Origin: Mycolicibacterium austroafricanum
GTDB taxonomy: Bacteria > Actinomycetota > Actinomycetes > Mycobacteriales > Mycobacteriaceae
Length of the DNA stretch: 64,000 bases
Assembly: GCF_902705885.1 (NCBI RefSeq)
Contig: NZ_CACSIP010000009.1
Location: 53,750-117,749, forward strand
Direction of reading: 5' to 3'
The notes beneath the pieces were generated by a model. It did no database searches, was not told where the DNA came from, and worked only from the letters and a program-made list of their open reading frames with translations. Position 1 is the first letter of the stretch. Each line of letters opens with the position of its first letter. A program made the position numbers and the translations under genes. This document shows, in pieces, positions 25,716 to 34,553 of the stretch.

Positions 25716-26939
25716 TCACAGTGGCATTCCGGTGGCGACGCGCGGAGCGTCCTTGGCGGGGGCGTCGAGCACCATCGCGCCCACACGGGCCCGGTGCTGC
25801 TCGGCGGTGCCCAACAGCGCAGCGTCGGCGTAGGCACGCTTGTAGTACAGGTGCGCCTGGTGTTCCCAGGTGAAGCCGATACCGCCGTGCACCTGGATCG
25901 TGTCGGTGGCCACCCGAACGAGCGCTGCCGAACATGTGGCCTGCGCGATGCTGACCGCCAACGCCGGATCGTCGGAGCCGTCGTTCAACGCCCAGATCGC
26001 GTGGTAGGCGGTTGATCTGGCGTGCTCGAGTGCGACGAGATCGTCCGCGAGTCGGTGTTTGACCGCCTGGAACGACCCGATCGGCCTGCCGAACTGCAGG
26101 CGGTTCTTCGCGTAGTCGACGGACAGGTCCAATAGATGCTGTGCCGCGCCCACCTGTTCGACGGCCAACAACGCCGCGCCGACCCGCAGCGCCTGGGTGA
26201 TCACCCGGTCGGCCTCGTCAGGACCGGCGATGAGCAGGCCGGTGGCCTCGCGCAGTTCCACGGTGGCCTGGGGCCGGGTCAGGTCCAAGGTGGCCAACGA
26301 AATACGTTGCACTGCAGACTGGTCCGCATCCACCGCGTACAGACCGACACCGTCGGGGCCTTTTGCCGCTACCAGCAGCATGTCGGCGGCACCCGCATCG
26401 ACGACCTGGGAGACGGTGCCGGTCAAGGCCCAGCGTCCGCCGGCCTGGGCGGCGGCGACGGTGACCGCCGCGGCGTCGAACTCGCCGGCCACGTCACCGG
26501 CGGCCAGCGCAGCGGTACGGACACCGTCGAGCAGCGGCGCCAACAGATCACCGTCCGCAGACGCCGCGACCAGCGCCGGGATCGCGAGATACACCGTGCC
26601 GAAAAGCGGTCCGCACGCCAGTGCGGCGCCCAGCTCCTCGACCGCGACAGCCTGATCGACCAGCGTGCCACCCGCGCCGCCGACGGGTTCGGGCACCGCC
26701 AGGCCGAGCACGCCCAGCTCGGATCCCAGACGCTTCCACACCTTGGGGTCGAACGGCGGATCCGCCGTCATCGACGCGCGCACCGCCGCCTCGTCGAGGT
26801 ACTCGGCGCAGAATGCGCGCACCCCTGCGCGCAGCTGGTTCTGCTCGTCGGTGAACGTGAACTCCTCAGCTGTCCTGTCGGGCTGATCCGCAAGCTCCTC
26901 AGCTGTCCTGTCGGGCTGATCCGCAAGCTCCTCAGCCAC
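25716..26939 (-). CDS. Acyl-CoA dehydrogenase, smaller partner of a pair
   Basis: The 407-residue protein has the acyl-CoA dehydrogenase fold, with the C-terminal blocks QFGRPIGSFQAVKHRLADDL and IQVHGGIGFTWEHQAHLYYK. The GTG at 26939 overlaps the stop of the upstream dehydrogenase by 8 bases, so the two are made together. Such pairs often form alpha2-beta2 enzymes in mycobacterial steroid and lipid breakdown. The N-terminus carries an 11-residue motif twice in tandem (EELADQPDRTA). It lacks the FSEPGAGSD flavin-binding motif of its partner. The substrate is unknown. Confidence 0.85.
   Translation of the reverse strand: MAEELADQPDRTAEELADQPDRTAEEFTFTDEQNQLRAGVRAFCAEYLDEAAVRASMTADPPFDPKVWKRLGSELGVLGLAVPEPVGGAGGTLVDQAVAVEELGAALACGPLFGTVYLAIPALVAASADGDLLAPLLDGVRTAALAAGDVAGEFDAAAVTVAAAQAGGRWALTGTVSQVVDAGAADMLLVAAKGPDGVGLYAVDADQSAVQRISLATLDLTRPQATVELREATGLLIAGPDEADRVITQALRVGAALLAVEQVGAAQHLLDLSVDYAKNRLQFGRPIGSFQAVKHRLADDLVALEHARSTAYHAIWALNDGSDDPALAVSIAQATCSAALVRVATDTIQVHGGIGFTWEHQAHLYYKRAYADAALLGTAEQHRARVGAMVLDAPAKDAPRVATGMPL
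26862..26935. repeat. 33-bp tandem duplication at the start of a dehydrogenase gene
   Basis: A 33-bp unit (26862-26894) is repeated exactly at 26895-26927, followed by the first 8 bases of a third copy. In frame it encodes EELADQPDRTA twice at the N-terminus of the acyl-CoA dehydrogenase. The exact identity of the two units points to a recent duplication or a slippage-prone tract. Confidence 0.9.
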
Positions 26940-28134
26940 GCGGGATCTCCTTCCACGCCATCCCCGCATCCGCCCTCAAATCCCCGGGTAGCCCCAGAAC
27001 CCGTTCGGCGAGAATGTTTCTCATCACTTCGGAGGTGCCGCCCTCGATGGTGTTCGCGCGGCTGCGCAGGAACCTCTGCTGAATCGGGCCGCGCCAATCG
27101 TCCACATCCCGGGCCTCACCGTCGCTGCCCGGCGTCCCATAGCCGTCGTAGAGGATCCCCTCCGGCCCCAGCAGGTCCATGCAGAACTCGTAGATGTGCT
27201 GGTTGAGCTCGGCGCCGACCAGTTTGCCGATCGACCCCTCCGGCCCGGGGCCGCCGACGGTCGCGGTCGCCCTGGACCGCTCCGAGGTCAGTCGCTGAGC
27301 TTCGGCCCGCAGCCACAGCGAGGTGAGACGGTCGGACAACACGGGGGTGTGCAGGTCCGGCCGCGACGCCCACAACGCAACGGCATCGCCGATGGTGCCC
27401 GCACCGCGCCTGCTACCGCTGGCGCCCAGCGCGCTGCGTTCGTTCATCAACGTGGTCATGGCCACCCGCCAGCCGTCGCCGACCGCGCCCAGCCGATGTG
27501 TGTCGGGGATCCGCGCATCGGTGATGTAGACCTCGTTGAACTCCGCGTGTCCGGTCAACTGCCGCAGCGGACGGGTTTCGACGCCGTCCGCGTGCATGTC
27601 GAGGACGAAGTAGGTCAGGCCACGATGCTTGGGCACGTTCGGATCGGTGCGGGCCAGCAGCAGCCCCCACCGCGCCCGGTGTGCCAGGCTGGTCCACACC
27701 TTCTGCCCGTTGACGATCCAGTTCTCGCCGTCTCGGACCGCCGAAGTCGCCAGACCGGCGAGGTCGGACCCCGCGCCCGGCTCGGAGAACAGCTGACACC
27801 AGATGTCCTCGGTGGTCGCCAACGGCCGCAGCAGCTGCCTGCGGACCTCGTCGGTCTGGGCGTGCTCGCGCACTGTCGGGGCGGCCATCCCGTAGCCCAT
27901 CGGGTTGAGTGACAACGGCACCGGGCCGCCGGCGTTCTGCAAGATGCGGTCGGCGACGGCCTGCAGACCACGGGACACGCCCAGGCCGCCGAACCCTTCG
28001 GGAAAGTGCACCCACGACAGACCTGCGTCGAAGCAGGCCCCGAGGAACTGCGGAATGGGCACCGAGCGCGGATCGTGCTCCGCCACCACTCGGTGCGCGG
28101 ACTCGGTCACCCGGTCGGCATCCTCGGCACTCAT
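26932..28134 (-). CDS. Acyl-CoA dehydrogenase, larger partner of a pair
   Basis: This 400-residue enzyme has the flavin-binding block IWCQLFSEPGAGSDLAGLAT near residue 112, VNGQKVWTS near 142 and a C-terminal NTIEGGTSEVMRNILAERVL. The glutamate of the canonical IYEGT motif is not at its usual place; the sequence is IEGGT, so the catalytic base may lie elsewhere, as in isovaleryl-CoA dehydrogenases, or come from the E one step earlier. The next gene on the strand encodes its probable partner. The pair resembles the two halves of FadE6 at 32306-34495. Confidence 0.88.
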   Translation of the reverse strand: MSAEDADRVTESAHRVVAEHDPRSVPIPQFLGACFDAGLSWVHFPEGFGGLGVSRGLQAVADRILQNAGGPVPLSLNPMGYGMAAPTVREHAQTDEVRRQLLRPLATTEDIWCQLFSEPGAGSDLAGLATSAVRDGENWIVNGQKVWTSLAHRARWGLLLARTDPNVPKHRGLTYFVLDMHADGVETRPLRQLTGHAEFNEVYITDARIPDTHRLGAVGDGWRVAMTTLMNERSALGASGSRRGAGTIGDAVALWASRPDLHTPVLSDRLTSLWLRAEAQRLTSERSRATATVGGPGPEGSIGKLVGAELNQHIYEFCMDLLGPEGILYDGYGTPGSDGEARDVDDWRGPIQQRFLRSRANTIEGGTSEVMRNILAERVLGLPGDLRADAGMAWKEIPRG

Positions 28135-28291
28135 ATGAGCACAGTAGAGCGTGGCGAGTCAGCCGATGGGCAACTCGGTGGTCTCGGGCGAACGATCAGT
28201 GCGCGGTCAGCGCGAGGCGCTCCGCTTCCGACTTGTGGCGAGAATGGAGGAGGTACCGGAGCCAGCGAACATCAATGAGCACAATGATCCT

Positions 28292-28699
28292 TTACGCGGT
28301 CTTTGTGAGAAGTGGGAGTAGTTGGCGCCGCGCCACCATGGCATCGGCGAAGTGGTTGAGCGCTTCCGGAACAGAACCGGCCGCGGTGAACTCGATGTCG
28401 CACTCACGCAGTACCTGCTCGACCGAGCGGCTGGCGACCAGAGACCACTCGACGCCGGCGGCGGCGCAGACGTCGTCGACGGTGAACAGCAGTGAAATGG
28501 CTTCGTGACTAATCGAAGTGAGGCCGCTGAGGTCCAGCACGAAGGGCTTCTCCGCGAGGATGAACCGACGGGTGTAGCGGGTGGCGCGATCGGTGTTGAG
28601 ATCGTCGAGGCGACCCTTGATGGTCACCACCGTCGCCAGCTGGCGGCAGTGCGCCCGAATCTCGGCGCCGTTGCAGTCGAACGTCGGATTGCCGTACAT
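28292..28699 (-). CDS. STAS-domain protein (anti-sigma factor antagonist-like)
   Basis: The 135-residue product has a STAS-type core: ATVVTIKGRLDDLN near residue 22, KPFVLDLSGLTSISHEAISL near 51 and a helical C-terminus. STAS proteins commonly bind anti-sigma kinases and are controlled by serine phosphorylation. The usual DSSG acceptor segment reads SHEA here, so classical control is doubtful. GAGGGAGG lies 6 bases before the ATG. No kinase or sigma factor gene is adjacent. The 157-bp gap to the dehydrogenase pair shows nothing clear. Confidence 0.72.
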   Translation of the reverse strand: MYGNPTFDCNGAEIRAHCRQLATVVTIKGRLDDLNTDRATRYTRRFILAEKPFVLDLSGLTSISHEAISLLFTVDDVCAAAGVEWSLVASRSVEQVLRECDIEFTAAGSVPEALNHFADAMVARRQLLPLLTKTA

Positions 28700-28852
28700 T
28701 GCAGCCTCCCTCGATCGTGTGCTGACATCAGCCGCCAGTGGGCGTTACAACAACGAACGTAGTGAGCCAATCTAAGGCGGCGGGGAGTAACTACTAATAC
28801 TTCGCTAAGAACTGGATTCGTCCGAGTCAGCAAACTCGTCGGTAACTTGGCG

Positions 28853-30091
28853 TCAACCTCTGCGCTGCTGCTGGGAACCGTGGTAACCCGCCCAGGGGTC
28901 GTAATCGGCCAGCAGTGCCTCCTGTGGTGGCCTGGCGCCCTCGGCAACGTGCTCGAGGTTGATCCGGATGCGGTACCAGATCGAACTCGGCCCGCGCATA
29001 CCGTCGACGAGGACGTCTGTGGGTTCCAGCTTTTCGGCGGCGTCCGGATACTTCTCGCGCCACCGCTGCAGCGCGGCCATCGCCTCGTCTCTGGTCTTGG
29101 TCCGGGCGATCTCGATCAACGGTTTGACCGACTGCCTGCGACCGTCGGCAGATCGGCGGGCTCCTTTCGGGGCCTTCTCGGCCGGCCCGAGGCGGTCGGC
29201 GAGGTCGAGCAGTGACTCCAGGCCGCCCGCCGCGTCGTCCATTCCCTCCCACGGGTCGCCGAGTGTTGCGAGGCGTTGCGGCACCGTGGCGACGGTGAAG
29301 GACTCTGCTCGGCAGTCGGCGACCTCGTCCCAGAACAGCGGCGTCGACACCCGGGCGTCCGGGGTGGCGCGCACCGAGTACGCGGAAGCGACCGTTCGAT
29401 CCTTGGCGTTCTGGTTGAAGTCGACAAAAACCCCGTGGCGTTCTTCCTTCCACCAGCGCGCGGTGGCCGACTCCGGTGCGCGGCGCTCCACCTCGCGGGC
29501 CACCGTCTCGGCTGCCAGTCGCACGAACTTGAACGGCCAGCGCCGGTGGATGCGCGCGTAGATGTGGAAGCCCCGCGACCCCGAGGTCTTGGGCCAGGCC
29601 ACCAGCCCGTGCTCCTCGAGGACCTCACGCGCCACGAAAGCCACGTCGAGAATCTGTCGCCAGCTCACGCCGGGCATCGGGTCGAGGTCGACGCGCAGTT
29701 CGTCGGGATGATCGAGATCGTCAGAGCGCACCGGGTGCGGGTTGAGGTCGACACAGCCGAGGTTGACCGCCCAGACCAGTCCCGCCGCGTCGCGCAGCAC
29801 CGCTTCCTTGGCCGAGGTCCCCGACGCGTACTTCAGCTCGGCGACGTCGACGAAATCGGGCCGCTTCTCCGGGGCGCGCTTCTGGAAGACCGCCTCCTGT
29901 TCGATGCCCTTGACGAACCGCTTGAGGATCATCGGGCGGTCCCGCACTCCACGCAGAGCACCGTCGGCCACCGCGGTGTAGTAGTGCATCAGGTCGAGTT
30001 TGGTGACCCCGAGGTCGCCGAACACCACCTTGTCGGGATGGGTGATGGGCACCTGCTGTCCACCGACCTCCAGGTAGCGGGGAGCAGGCAC
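28853..30091 (-). CDS. LigD-like polymerase/primase domain protein (PolD2, Rv0269c-like)
   Basis: This archaeo-eukaryotic-primase-type polymerase (412 residues from the GTG at 30091) matches the stand-alone LigD polymerase family. Motifs are ITHPDKVVFGDLGVTKLDLM near residue 15, the metal-binding LRVDLDP near 133, SGSRGFHIY near 170 and VFVDFNQNAKDRTVASAYSV near 220. It would add nucleotides in DNA repair or gap filling. An ATG at 30148 is in frame, but the extra codons include TTA, ACA and TGT, unusual here, and overlap the fadD2 promoter. It is divergent from fadD2, as in M. tuberculosis Rv0269c/Rv0270. Confidence 0.83.
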   Translation of the reverse strand: MPAPRYLEVGGQQVPITHPDKVVFGDLGVTKLDLMHYYTAVADGALRGVRDRPMILKRFVKGIEQEAVFQKRAPEKRPDFVDVAELKYASGTSAKEAVLRDAAGLVWAVNLGCVDLNPHPVRSDDLDHPDELRVDLDPMPGVSWRQILDVAFVAREVLEEHGLVAWPKTSGSRGFHIYARIHRRWPFKFVRLAAETVAREVERRAPESATARWWKEERHGVFVDFNQNAKDRTVASAYSVRATPDARVSTPLFWDEVADCRAESFTVATVPQRLATLGDPWEGMDDAAGGLESLLDLADRLGPAEKAPKGARRSADGRRQSVKPLIEIARTKTRDEAMAALQRWREKYPDAAEKLEPTDVLVDGMRGPSSIWYRIRINLEHVAEGARPPQEALLADYDPWAGYHGSQQQRRG

Positions 30092-30133
30092 CGTCTCATC
30101 GTAGAATCCGGTCGATCCGCGAGCGCGGTCACA

Positions 30134-30139
30134 TAAAGT
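30134..30139 (+). promoter_or_regulatory. -10 box for a leaderless fadD2 transcript
   Basis: TAAAGT fits the mycobacterial TANNNT -10 pattern and ends 7 bases before the ATG at 30147. Transcription would start at or next to that ATG. No Shine-Dalgarno sequence is present, which fits a leaderless mRNA. Confidence 0.5.
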
Positions 30140-30146
30140 TGTGCCC

Positions 30147-31841
30147 ATGTCCAAGCTCAGTGATCTTCCGGTGCAGGCGCTCGCCCAGGTCCAGCAGTCC
30201 GTCGGCAAGTATCTAGAGCGTGGCTCGGCAGAGCTGCACTATGCCCGCAAGATGTTCGAGGCGGGTGCGCTGAAACTGGAGGCACCGCAGGACATCGCCG
30301 CGTTGGTCGGTGACATCCGGCGGTGGGGTGAGTTCGGGATGATCCCGGCGCTCAACGCCCGCCGGCACCCGCACCGCGTCGCGGTGATCGACGACTTCGG
30401 CGAGATGACGTTCTCCGAACTCGACAACGCCGCCAACGCCGTCGCCAACGGGCTGATCGCCAAGGGGGTCCGAGGCGGCGACGGGGTGGCGATCCTGGCC
30501 CGTAACCACCGGTGGTTCCTCGTCTCGGTGTACGGCGCCGCGAAGGCCGGCGCCCGCATCATCCTGCTCAACAGCGAGTTCTCCGGCCCGCAGATCAAAG
30601 AGGTCTCGGAGCGGGAAGGCGGCAAGATCGTCATTTACGACGACGAGTACACCGCCGCGGTCTCGCAGTCCGAACCCGAGCTCGGCAAGCTGCGCGCGCT
30701 GGGGGTCAACCCGGACAAGCCGGACGAACCGTCGGCCAGCACCGACGACACCCTCGAGCAGTTGATCGCCCGCACCAGCACCGCGCCGCCGCCCAAGGCC
30801 GCCAAGCACTCGTCGATCATCATTCTGACCAGCGGCACCACCGGTACCCCGAAGGGCGCCAACCGCAGCGCGCCACCGTCGCTGGCGCCGATCGGTGGGG
30901 TGTTGTCGGCGGTGCCCTTCAGGGCCAAGGAGGTGACGTCGCTGCCGGCGCCGATGTTCCATGCGCTGGGCTTCCTGCACGCAACGATCGCGATGATGCT
31001 GGGCTCGACGCTGGTGCTGCGCCGCAAGTTCAAGCCGGCCACCGTGCTCGCCGACATCGAGAAGCACAAGGCGACCGCGATCGTGGTGGTCCCCGTGATG
31101 TTGTCCCGGATGCTCGACGAGCTCGAGAAGACCGCACCCAAACCCGACCTGTCGTCGTTGCGCATCGTGTTCGTCTCCGGTTCGCAGCTCGGCGCGGAGC
31201 TTGCCACCCGAGCGCTGAAGGATCTCGGCCCGGTCATCTACAACCTCTACGGCTCCACTGAGGTCGCCTACGCGAGCATCGCACGGCCCCAAGACCTTTC
31301 GATGAACCCGGCGACTGTCGGGCCGGTGGTCAAGGGTATGAAGGTCAAGATCCTCGACGACAACGGCAACGAAGTCCCGCGGGGTGAGGTCGGCCGGATC
31401 TTCGTGGGCAACTTCTTCCCGTTCGAGGGCTACACCGGCGGCGGCGGAAAGCAGATCATCGACGGGCTGCTGTCGTCTGGCGACGTCGGCTACTTCGACG
31501 ACAACGACCTGCTCTTCGTCAGCGGCCGCGACGACGAGATGATCGTCTCCGGCGGAGAGAACGTCTTCCCCGCCGAGATCGAGGACCTCGTCAGTGGCCA
31601 CCCCGAGGTCGTCGAGGCCACCGCGCTCGGCGTCGAGGACAAGGAGTGGGGTGCCCGGCTGCGCTGCTTCGTCGTCAAGACCGAGGGCGCCTCGATCGAC
31701 GAGGACGCCATCAAGGCGTACGTGCGGGAGAACCTGGCCCGCTACAAGGTTCCCCGCGAGGTGGTCTTCATCGATCAACTCCCGCGGAACCCCACCGGCA
31801 AGATCCTCAAGCGCGAGCTGCGAGACATGGAGATCGACTAG
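30147..31841 (+). CDS. fadD2: Fatty-acid-CoA ligase (FadD2-like)
   Basis: This 564-residue AMP-forming acyl-CoA synthetase has IIILTSGTTGTPKGANRS (the AMP-binding P-loop) near residue 228, YNLYGSTEVAY near 370, the hinge region SGDVGYFDDNDLLFVSGRDD near 450 and the catalytic lysine in NPTGKILKREL at the C-terminus. It activates fatty acids for beta-oxidation or lipid synthesis. Gene neighbours (PolD-type gene upstream, FadE6 downstream) match M. tuberculosis Rv0269c-Rv0271c, which supports the name. A GTG at 30141 is a possible earlier start. Confidence 0.88.
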   Translation: MSKLSDLPVQALAQVQQSVGKYLERGSAELHYARKMFEAGALKLEAPQDIAALVGDIRRWGEFGMIPALNARRHPHRVAVIDDFGEMTFSELDNAANAVANGLIAKGVRGGDGVAILARNHRWFLVSVYGAAKAGARIILLNSEFSGPQIKEVSEREGGKIVIYDDEYTAAVSQSEPELGKLRALGVNPDKPDEPSASTDDTLEQLIARTSTAPPPKAAKHSSIIILTSGTTGTPKGANRSAPPSLAPIGGVLSAVPFRAKEVTSLPAPMFHALGFLHATIAMMLGSTLVLRRKFKPATVLADIEKHKATAIVVVPVMLSRMLDELEKTAPKPDLSSLRIVFVSGSQLGAELATRALKDLGPVIYNLYGSTEVAYASIARPQDLSMNPATVGPVVKGMKVKILDDNGNEVPRGEVGRIFVGNFFPFEGYTGGGGKQIIDGLLSSGDVGYFDDNDLLFVSGRDDEMIVSGGENVFPAEIEDLVSGHPEVVEATALGVEDKEWGARLRCFVVKTEGASIDEDAIKAYVRENLARYKVPREVVFIDQLPRNPTGKILKRELRDMEID

Positions 31842-31859
31842 CTTCCTCGCGGGTTTCCT

Positions 31860-31922
31860 CGCCGGAACGGTATTCCGCGTGGGCTTTTCCCGGTTTTTGG
31901 CGCCTGGAATACAGTTCCGGCG
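31860..31922. repeat. Interspersed palindromic element, copy 2
   Basis: Left arm CGCCGGAACGGTATTCC (31860-31876) pairs with right arm GGAATACAGTTCCGGCG (31906-31922), 16 of 17 positions. The inner AGCAG/CTGCT part of the arms seen in the other copies has diverged. The loop contains two T-runs. It sits between the convergent ends of fadD2 and a small membrane-protein gene, where it could end transcription from both sides. Confidence 0.85.
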
Positions 31923-31934
31923 CGGCGGGGGCGG

Positions 31935-32270
31935 CTACTGCACGCCGCCGACCATGTACGCCGACCCCGGGATCGGCAGGGTCAGCAGCATCAGCAGCAG
32001 CAGGAACCAGCCGACGCCCTGCCAGGCGGTCCAGCCGCGGCCGCCTTTCCACTCGCGGTAGGTCCGGACGAGCGCCCCGACGCCCCCGAGGAACAGGACC
32101 GTCGGGACCAGCGCCGCGGCGAAGACCGAATCACGGGCAACGAACGCAAAAAACGCCAGGGCAATCCCCGCCAGGGCGATAACGGCGGCCCCGTAGAGCA
32201 CCGCCGGTCGCAGGGTGCCCGGTCGGTCGAACCGCTTCTCGACAAAATCCCGATCGCTGGTCATCACCAT
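31935..32270 (-). CDS. Small membrane protein, unknown
   Basis: The 111-residue product has a charged N-terminus (TSDRDFVEKRFDRPGTLRPA) and three hydrophobic segments (about residues 24-42, 46-62 and 82-102). The ATG at 32270 follows a GGGGA; a second ATG two codons later is possible. It is the last gene of the minus-strand run that begins with the TetR at 37244, 35 bases downstream of fadE6. I do not recognise the family. Confidence 0.65.
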   Translation of the reverse strand: MVMTSDRDFVEKRFDRPGTLRPAVLYGAAVIALAGIALAFFAFVARDSVFAAALVPTVLFLGGVGALVRTYREWKGGRGWTAWQGVGWFLLLLMLLTLPIPGSAYMVGGVQ

Positions 32271-32305
32271 CGGGTTCCCCGTACCGGCGGCGGGAAACAC
32301 GGTCG

Positions 32306-34495
32306 CTACGGATCCCGAGGCAGCCCGAGAAGCCGCTCGGCGATGATGTTCAGCTGTACCTCCGACGTACCGCCGTAAATCGTGGTCGCCCGGCCCGCCA
32401 GCAGGTACTCGGCCCACTTGCCGGACGCCTCACCCTGGTCGCCGATGGCCGCGTCGGTGCCGAACGAGGACACCCCGAACTCGGCGTAGCCCTGACCGGT
32501 TTTCATCGACAGCAGCTTCGAGATCGCGGCCGCCGGCATCGGATCGCCACCGGCCAGTGTCAGCAGTGTCGAACGCATGTTGAGCAGCTTCGCGGCATGC
32601 CCCTCGGCGATCAGCCGGCCCGCCTCGTTCTGCTCGATCTGGTCGAAATGCCCGTCGCGCACGAACTCGACGAACTGGTCGAGGCTCGCCAGGAACGGTG
32701 GCTCACTGCTGCCGATCGAGACGCGCTCGTTGGTCAACGTGTTGCGGCTGACCTCCCAGCCGCGGTTCACCTCACCCAGCACCATGTCGTCGGGCACGAA
32801 CACGTCGTCGATGAACACGGTGTTGAACATCGCGTTGCCGGTCAGCTCCCGCAGCGGCTTGACCTCGACGCCCTCGGCCTTCATGTCGAGCAGGAAGTAC
32901 GTGATCCCCTGATGCTTGGGCGCCGACGGGTCGGTGCGGGCCAGCAGCGCGCCCCACTGTGAGTACTGCGCACCGGTGGTCCAGATCTTCTGGCCGGTGA
33001 TGCGCCACCCGCCGTCGACCTTGGTGGCCTTGGTGGTCAGGCTGGCCAGATCCGACCCCGCCCCCGGCTCGGAGAACAGCTGGCACCAGATCATCTCGCC
33101 GCGGAACGTCGGCGGCAGGAACTGCTGCTGCTGGTCGTGGGTGCCGTACGCGACGATCGACGGGATGATCCACGCGGCGATGCCCATCTGGGGCCGCTTG
33201 ACCCGGCCGGTGGAGAACTCCTGGGCGATGATGATCTGCTCGACCGGGTTGGCGGCCCGGCCCCACGGCTTGGGCAGATGCGGCTGCACCCAGCCGGCCT
33301 CGGCGATGGCGGTGTTTCGCTCTTCCTTCGGAATCGCCTTCAGTGCAGCGACTTCCGCGCGGATCTCGTCACGCAGTTTCTGGGTGTCCGGATCCAGGTC
33401 GATGTTGATGGACCGCATGCCCGTCGAGGTCGCGGTGTCGACGACCTGCTGCGGGTAGTCGGCGTGGCGGCCGAAGCTCGCCGCCAGCACGATCGCCCGC
33501 CGGTAGTAGACGTTTGCGTCGTGCTCCCAGGTGAAGCCGATGCCGCCGTGCACCTGGATGCAGTCCTGCGCGCAGTGCTGAGCAGCGACCGGTGCCAGCG
33601 TCGCGGCCACTGCGGCGGCGAATTCGTAGGAGGCCTCGGCATTTCCGCCGATGTACTCGTCGATCGCCCGCGCCGCGTCCCAGACTGCGCTGGTGGCGCG
33701 CTCGGTCTCGGCGATCATCCCCGCGCACTTGTGCTTGATGGCCTGGAACTGTCCGATCGGCCTGCCGAACTGCTCGCGGATCTTGGCGTACTCCGACGCC
33801 TCGTCGGTGGCCCACCGGGCGACGCCGACACACTCTGCGGACAGCAGCGTCGACATCAGTGCGCGGGCCAGGGTGCGGCTGAGATTGGACAGCACCCGGT
33901 CGTCGGACAGCTCGACGGCGTTGGCGCGCACGTGCGCGATCGGACGCAACGGGTCCACGCTGGCGACCGGCTCGATCTCGAGCTGATCGGCGTCGAGAAC
34001 CACCCATTCCTCACCCGACTCGATCGCCACCGGCAGCACCAGCACCGAAGCCTGCGCGGCGGCCGGCACGGCGCGCACCTCACCGCGGATGACCAGCCCG
34101 TCTCCGTGGCGCGTTGCGGTCAACCCCGAGTCGATCGCGTAAGCGGCGATGACGTCCCCGGACGCCAGGTCGTTGAGCACGGCGGCGTCGGGGTCGTGCG
34201 CGGCGATCAGCGCGCTGGCGATGGCCGACGGCACGAACGGGCCGGGCACCGCCCCGTAGCCGAACTCGGCGACGACGATGGCCAGCTCGACGATGCCGAA
34301 CCCCTGTCCACCGACCGATTCGGCGAGATGAACACCCTGCAAACCCTGCTCGGCAGCGACCTTCCAGTAGGGCGGCGGATTCGGGATCGGAGTCTCGAGC
34401 GCTTCGTGCAATACCTCGGAGGGCGCCACACGCGCCACCAGGGACCGGACCGAATCCGCGAGGTCGTTGTGCTCTTCATTGATCGCGATGGGCAT
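32306..34495 (-). CDS. fadE6: Two-domain acyl-CoA dehydrogenase (FadE6-like)
   Basis: This 729-residue protein holds two acyl-CoA dehydrogenase domains. The first half has QFGRPIGQFQAIKHKCAGMI and IQVHGGIGFTWEHDANVYYR. The second has MIWCQLFSEPGAGSDLASLT, ITGQKIWTTGAQ and TTIYGGTSEVQLNIIAERLL. It should oxidise acyl-CoA esters with FAD. The canonical IYEGT glutamate is Gly in the second domain. Length agrees with FadE6 of M. tuberculosis (Rv0271c), as does position next to fadD2. AAGGTG lies 7 bases before the ATG. The two halves correspond to the two separate genes at 25716-28134. Confidence 0.88.
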   Translation of the reverse strand: MPIAINEEHNDLADSVRSLVARVAPSEVLHEALETPIPNPPPYWKVAAEQGLQGVHLAESVGGQGFGIVELAIVVAEFGYGAVPGPFVPSAIASALIAAHDPDAAVLNDLASGDVIAAYAIDSGLTATRHGDGLVIRGEVRAVPAAAQASVLVLPVAIESGEEWVVLDADQLEIEPVASVDPLRPIAHVRANAVELSDDRVLSNLSRTLARALMSTLLSAECVGVARWATDEASEYAKIREQFGRPIGQFQAIKHKCAGMIAETERATSAVWDAARAIDEYIGGNAEASYEFAAAVAATLAPVAAQHCAQDCIQVHGGIGFTWEHDANVYYRRAIVLAASFGRHADYPQQVVDTATSTGMRSINIDLDPDTQKLRDEIRAEVAALKAIPKEERNTAIAEAGWVQPHLPKPWGRAANPVEQIIIAQEFSTGRVKRPQMGIAAWIIPSIVAYGTHDQQQQFLPPTFRGEMIWCQLFSEPGAGSDLASLTTKATKVDGGWRITGQKIWTTGAQYSQWGALLARTDPSAPKHQGITYFLLDMKAEGVEVKPLRELTGNAMFNTVFIDDVFVPDDMVLGEVNRGWEVSRNTLTNERVSIGSSEPPFLASLDQFVEFVRDGHFDQIEQNEAGRLIAEGHAAKLLNMRSTLLTLAGGDPMPAAAISKLLSMKTGQGYAEFGVSSFGTDAAIGDQGEASGKWAEYLLAGRATTIYGGTSEVQLNIIAERLLGLPRDP

Positions 34496-34529
34496 GGCGG
34501 CACCTTCTTCACGTCGTCGTGGCGGATCC

Positions 34530-34541
34530 CCAACCGGTTGG
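34530..34541. promoter_or_regulatory. 12-bp palindrome upstream of fadE6
   Basis: CCAACCGGTTGG is a perfect palindrome 34 bases upstream of the fadE6 start codon, followed by another GGTTGG-like half. It lies in the only gap (58 bp) inside this minus-strand gene run and may be an operator or internal promoter element for fadE6. Confidence 0.4.
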
Positions 34542-34553
34542 TTGGGTCCGAGG

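Noticed and set aside
28207..28407. 66-residue minus-strand frame between the STAS and dehydrogenase genes
   Set aside because: It overlaps the end of the STAS gene, has no ribosome site and no recognisable sequence.
30092..30148. Longer N-terminus for the PolD-type protein from the ATG at 30148
   Set aside because: The extra codons include TTA, ACA and TGT, unlike the rest of the gene, and the region holds the fadD2 promoter.
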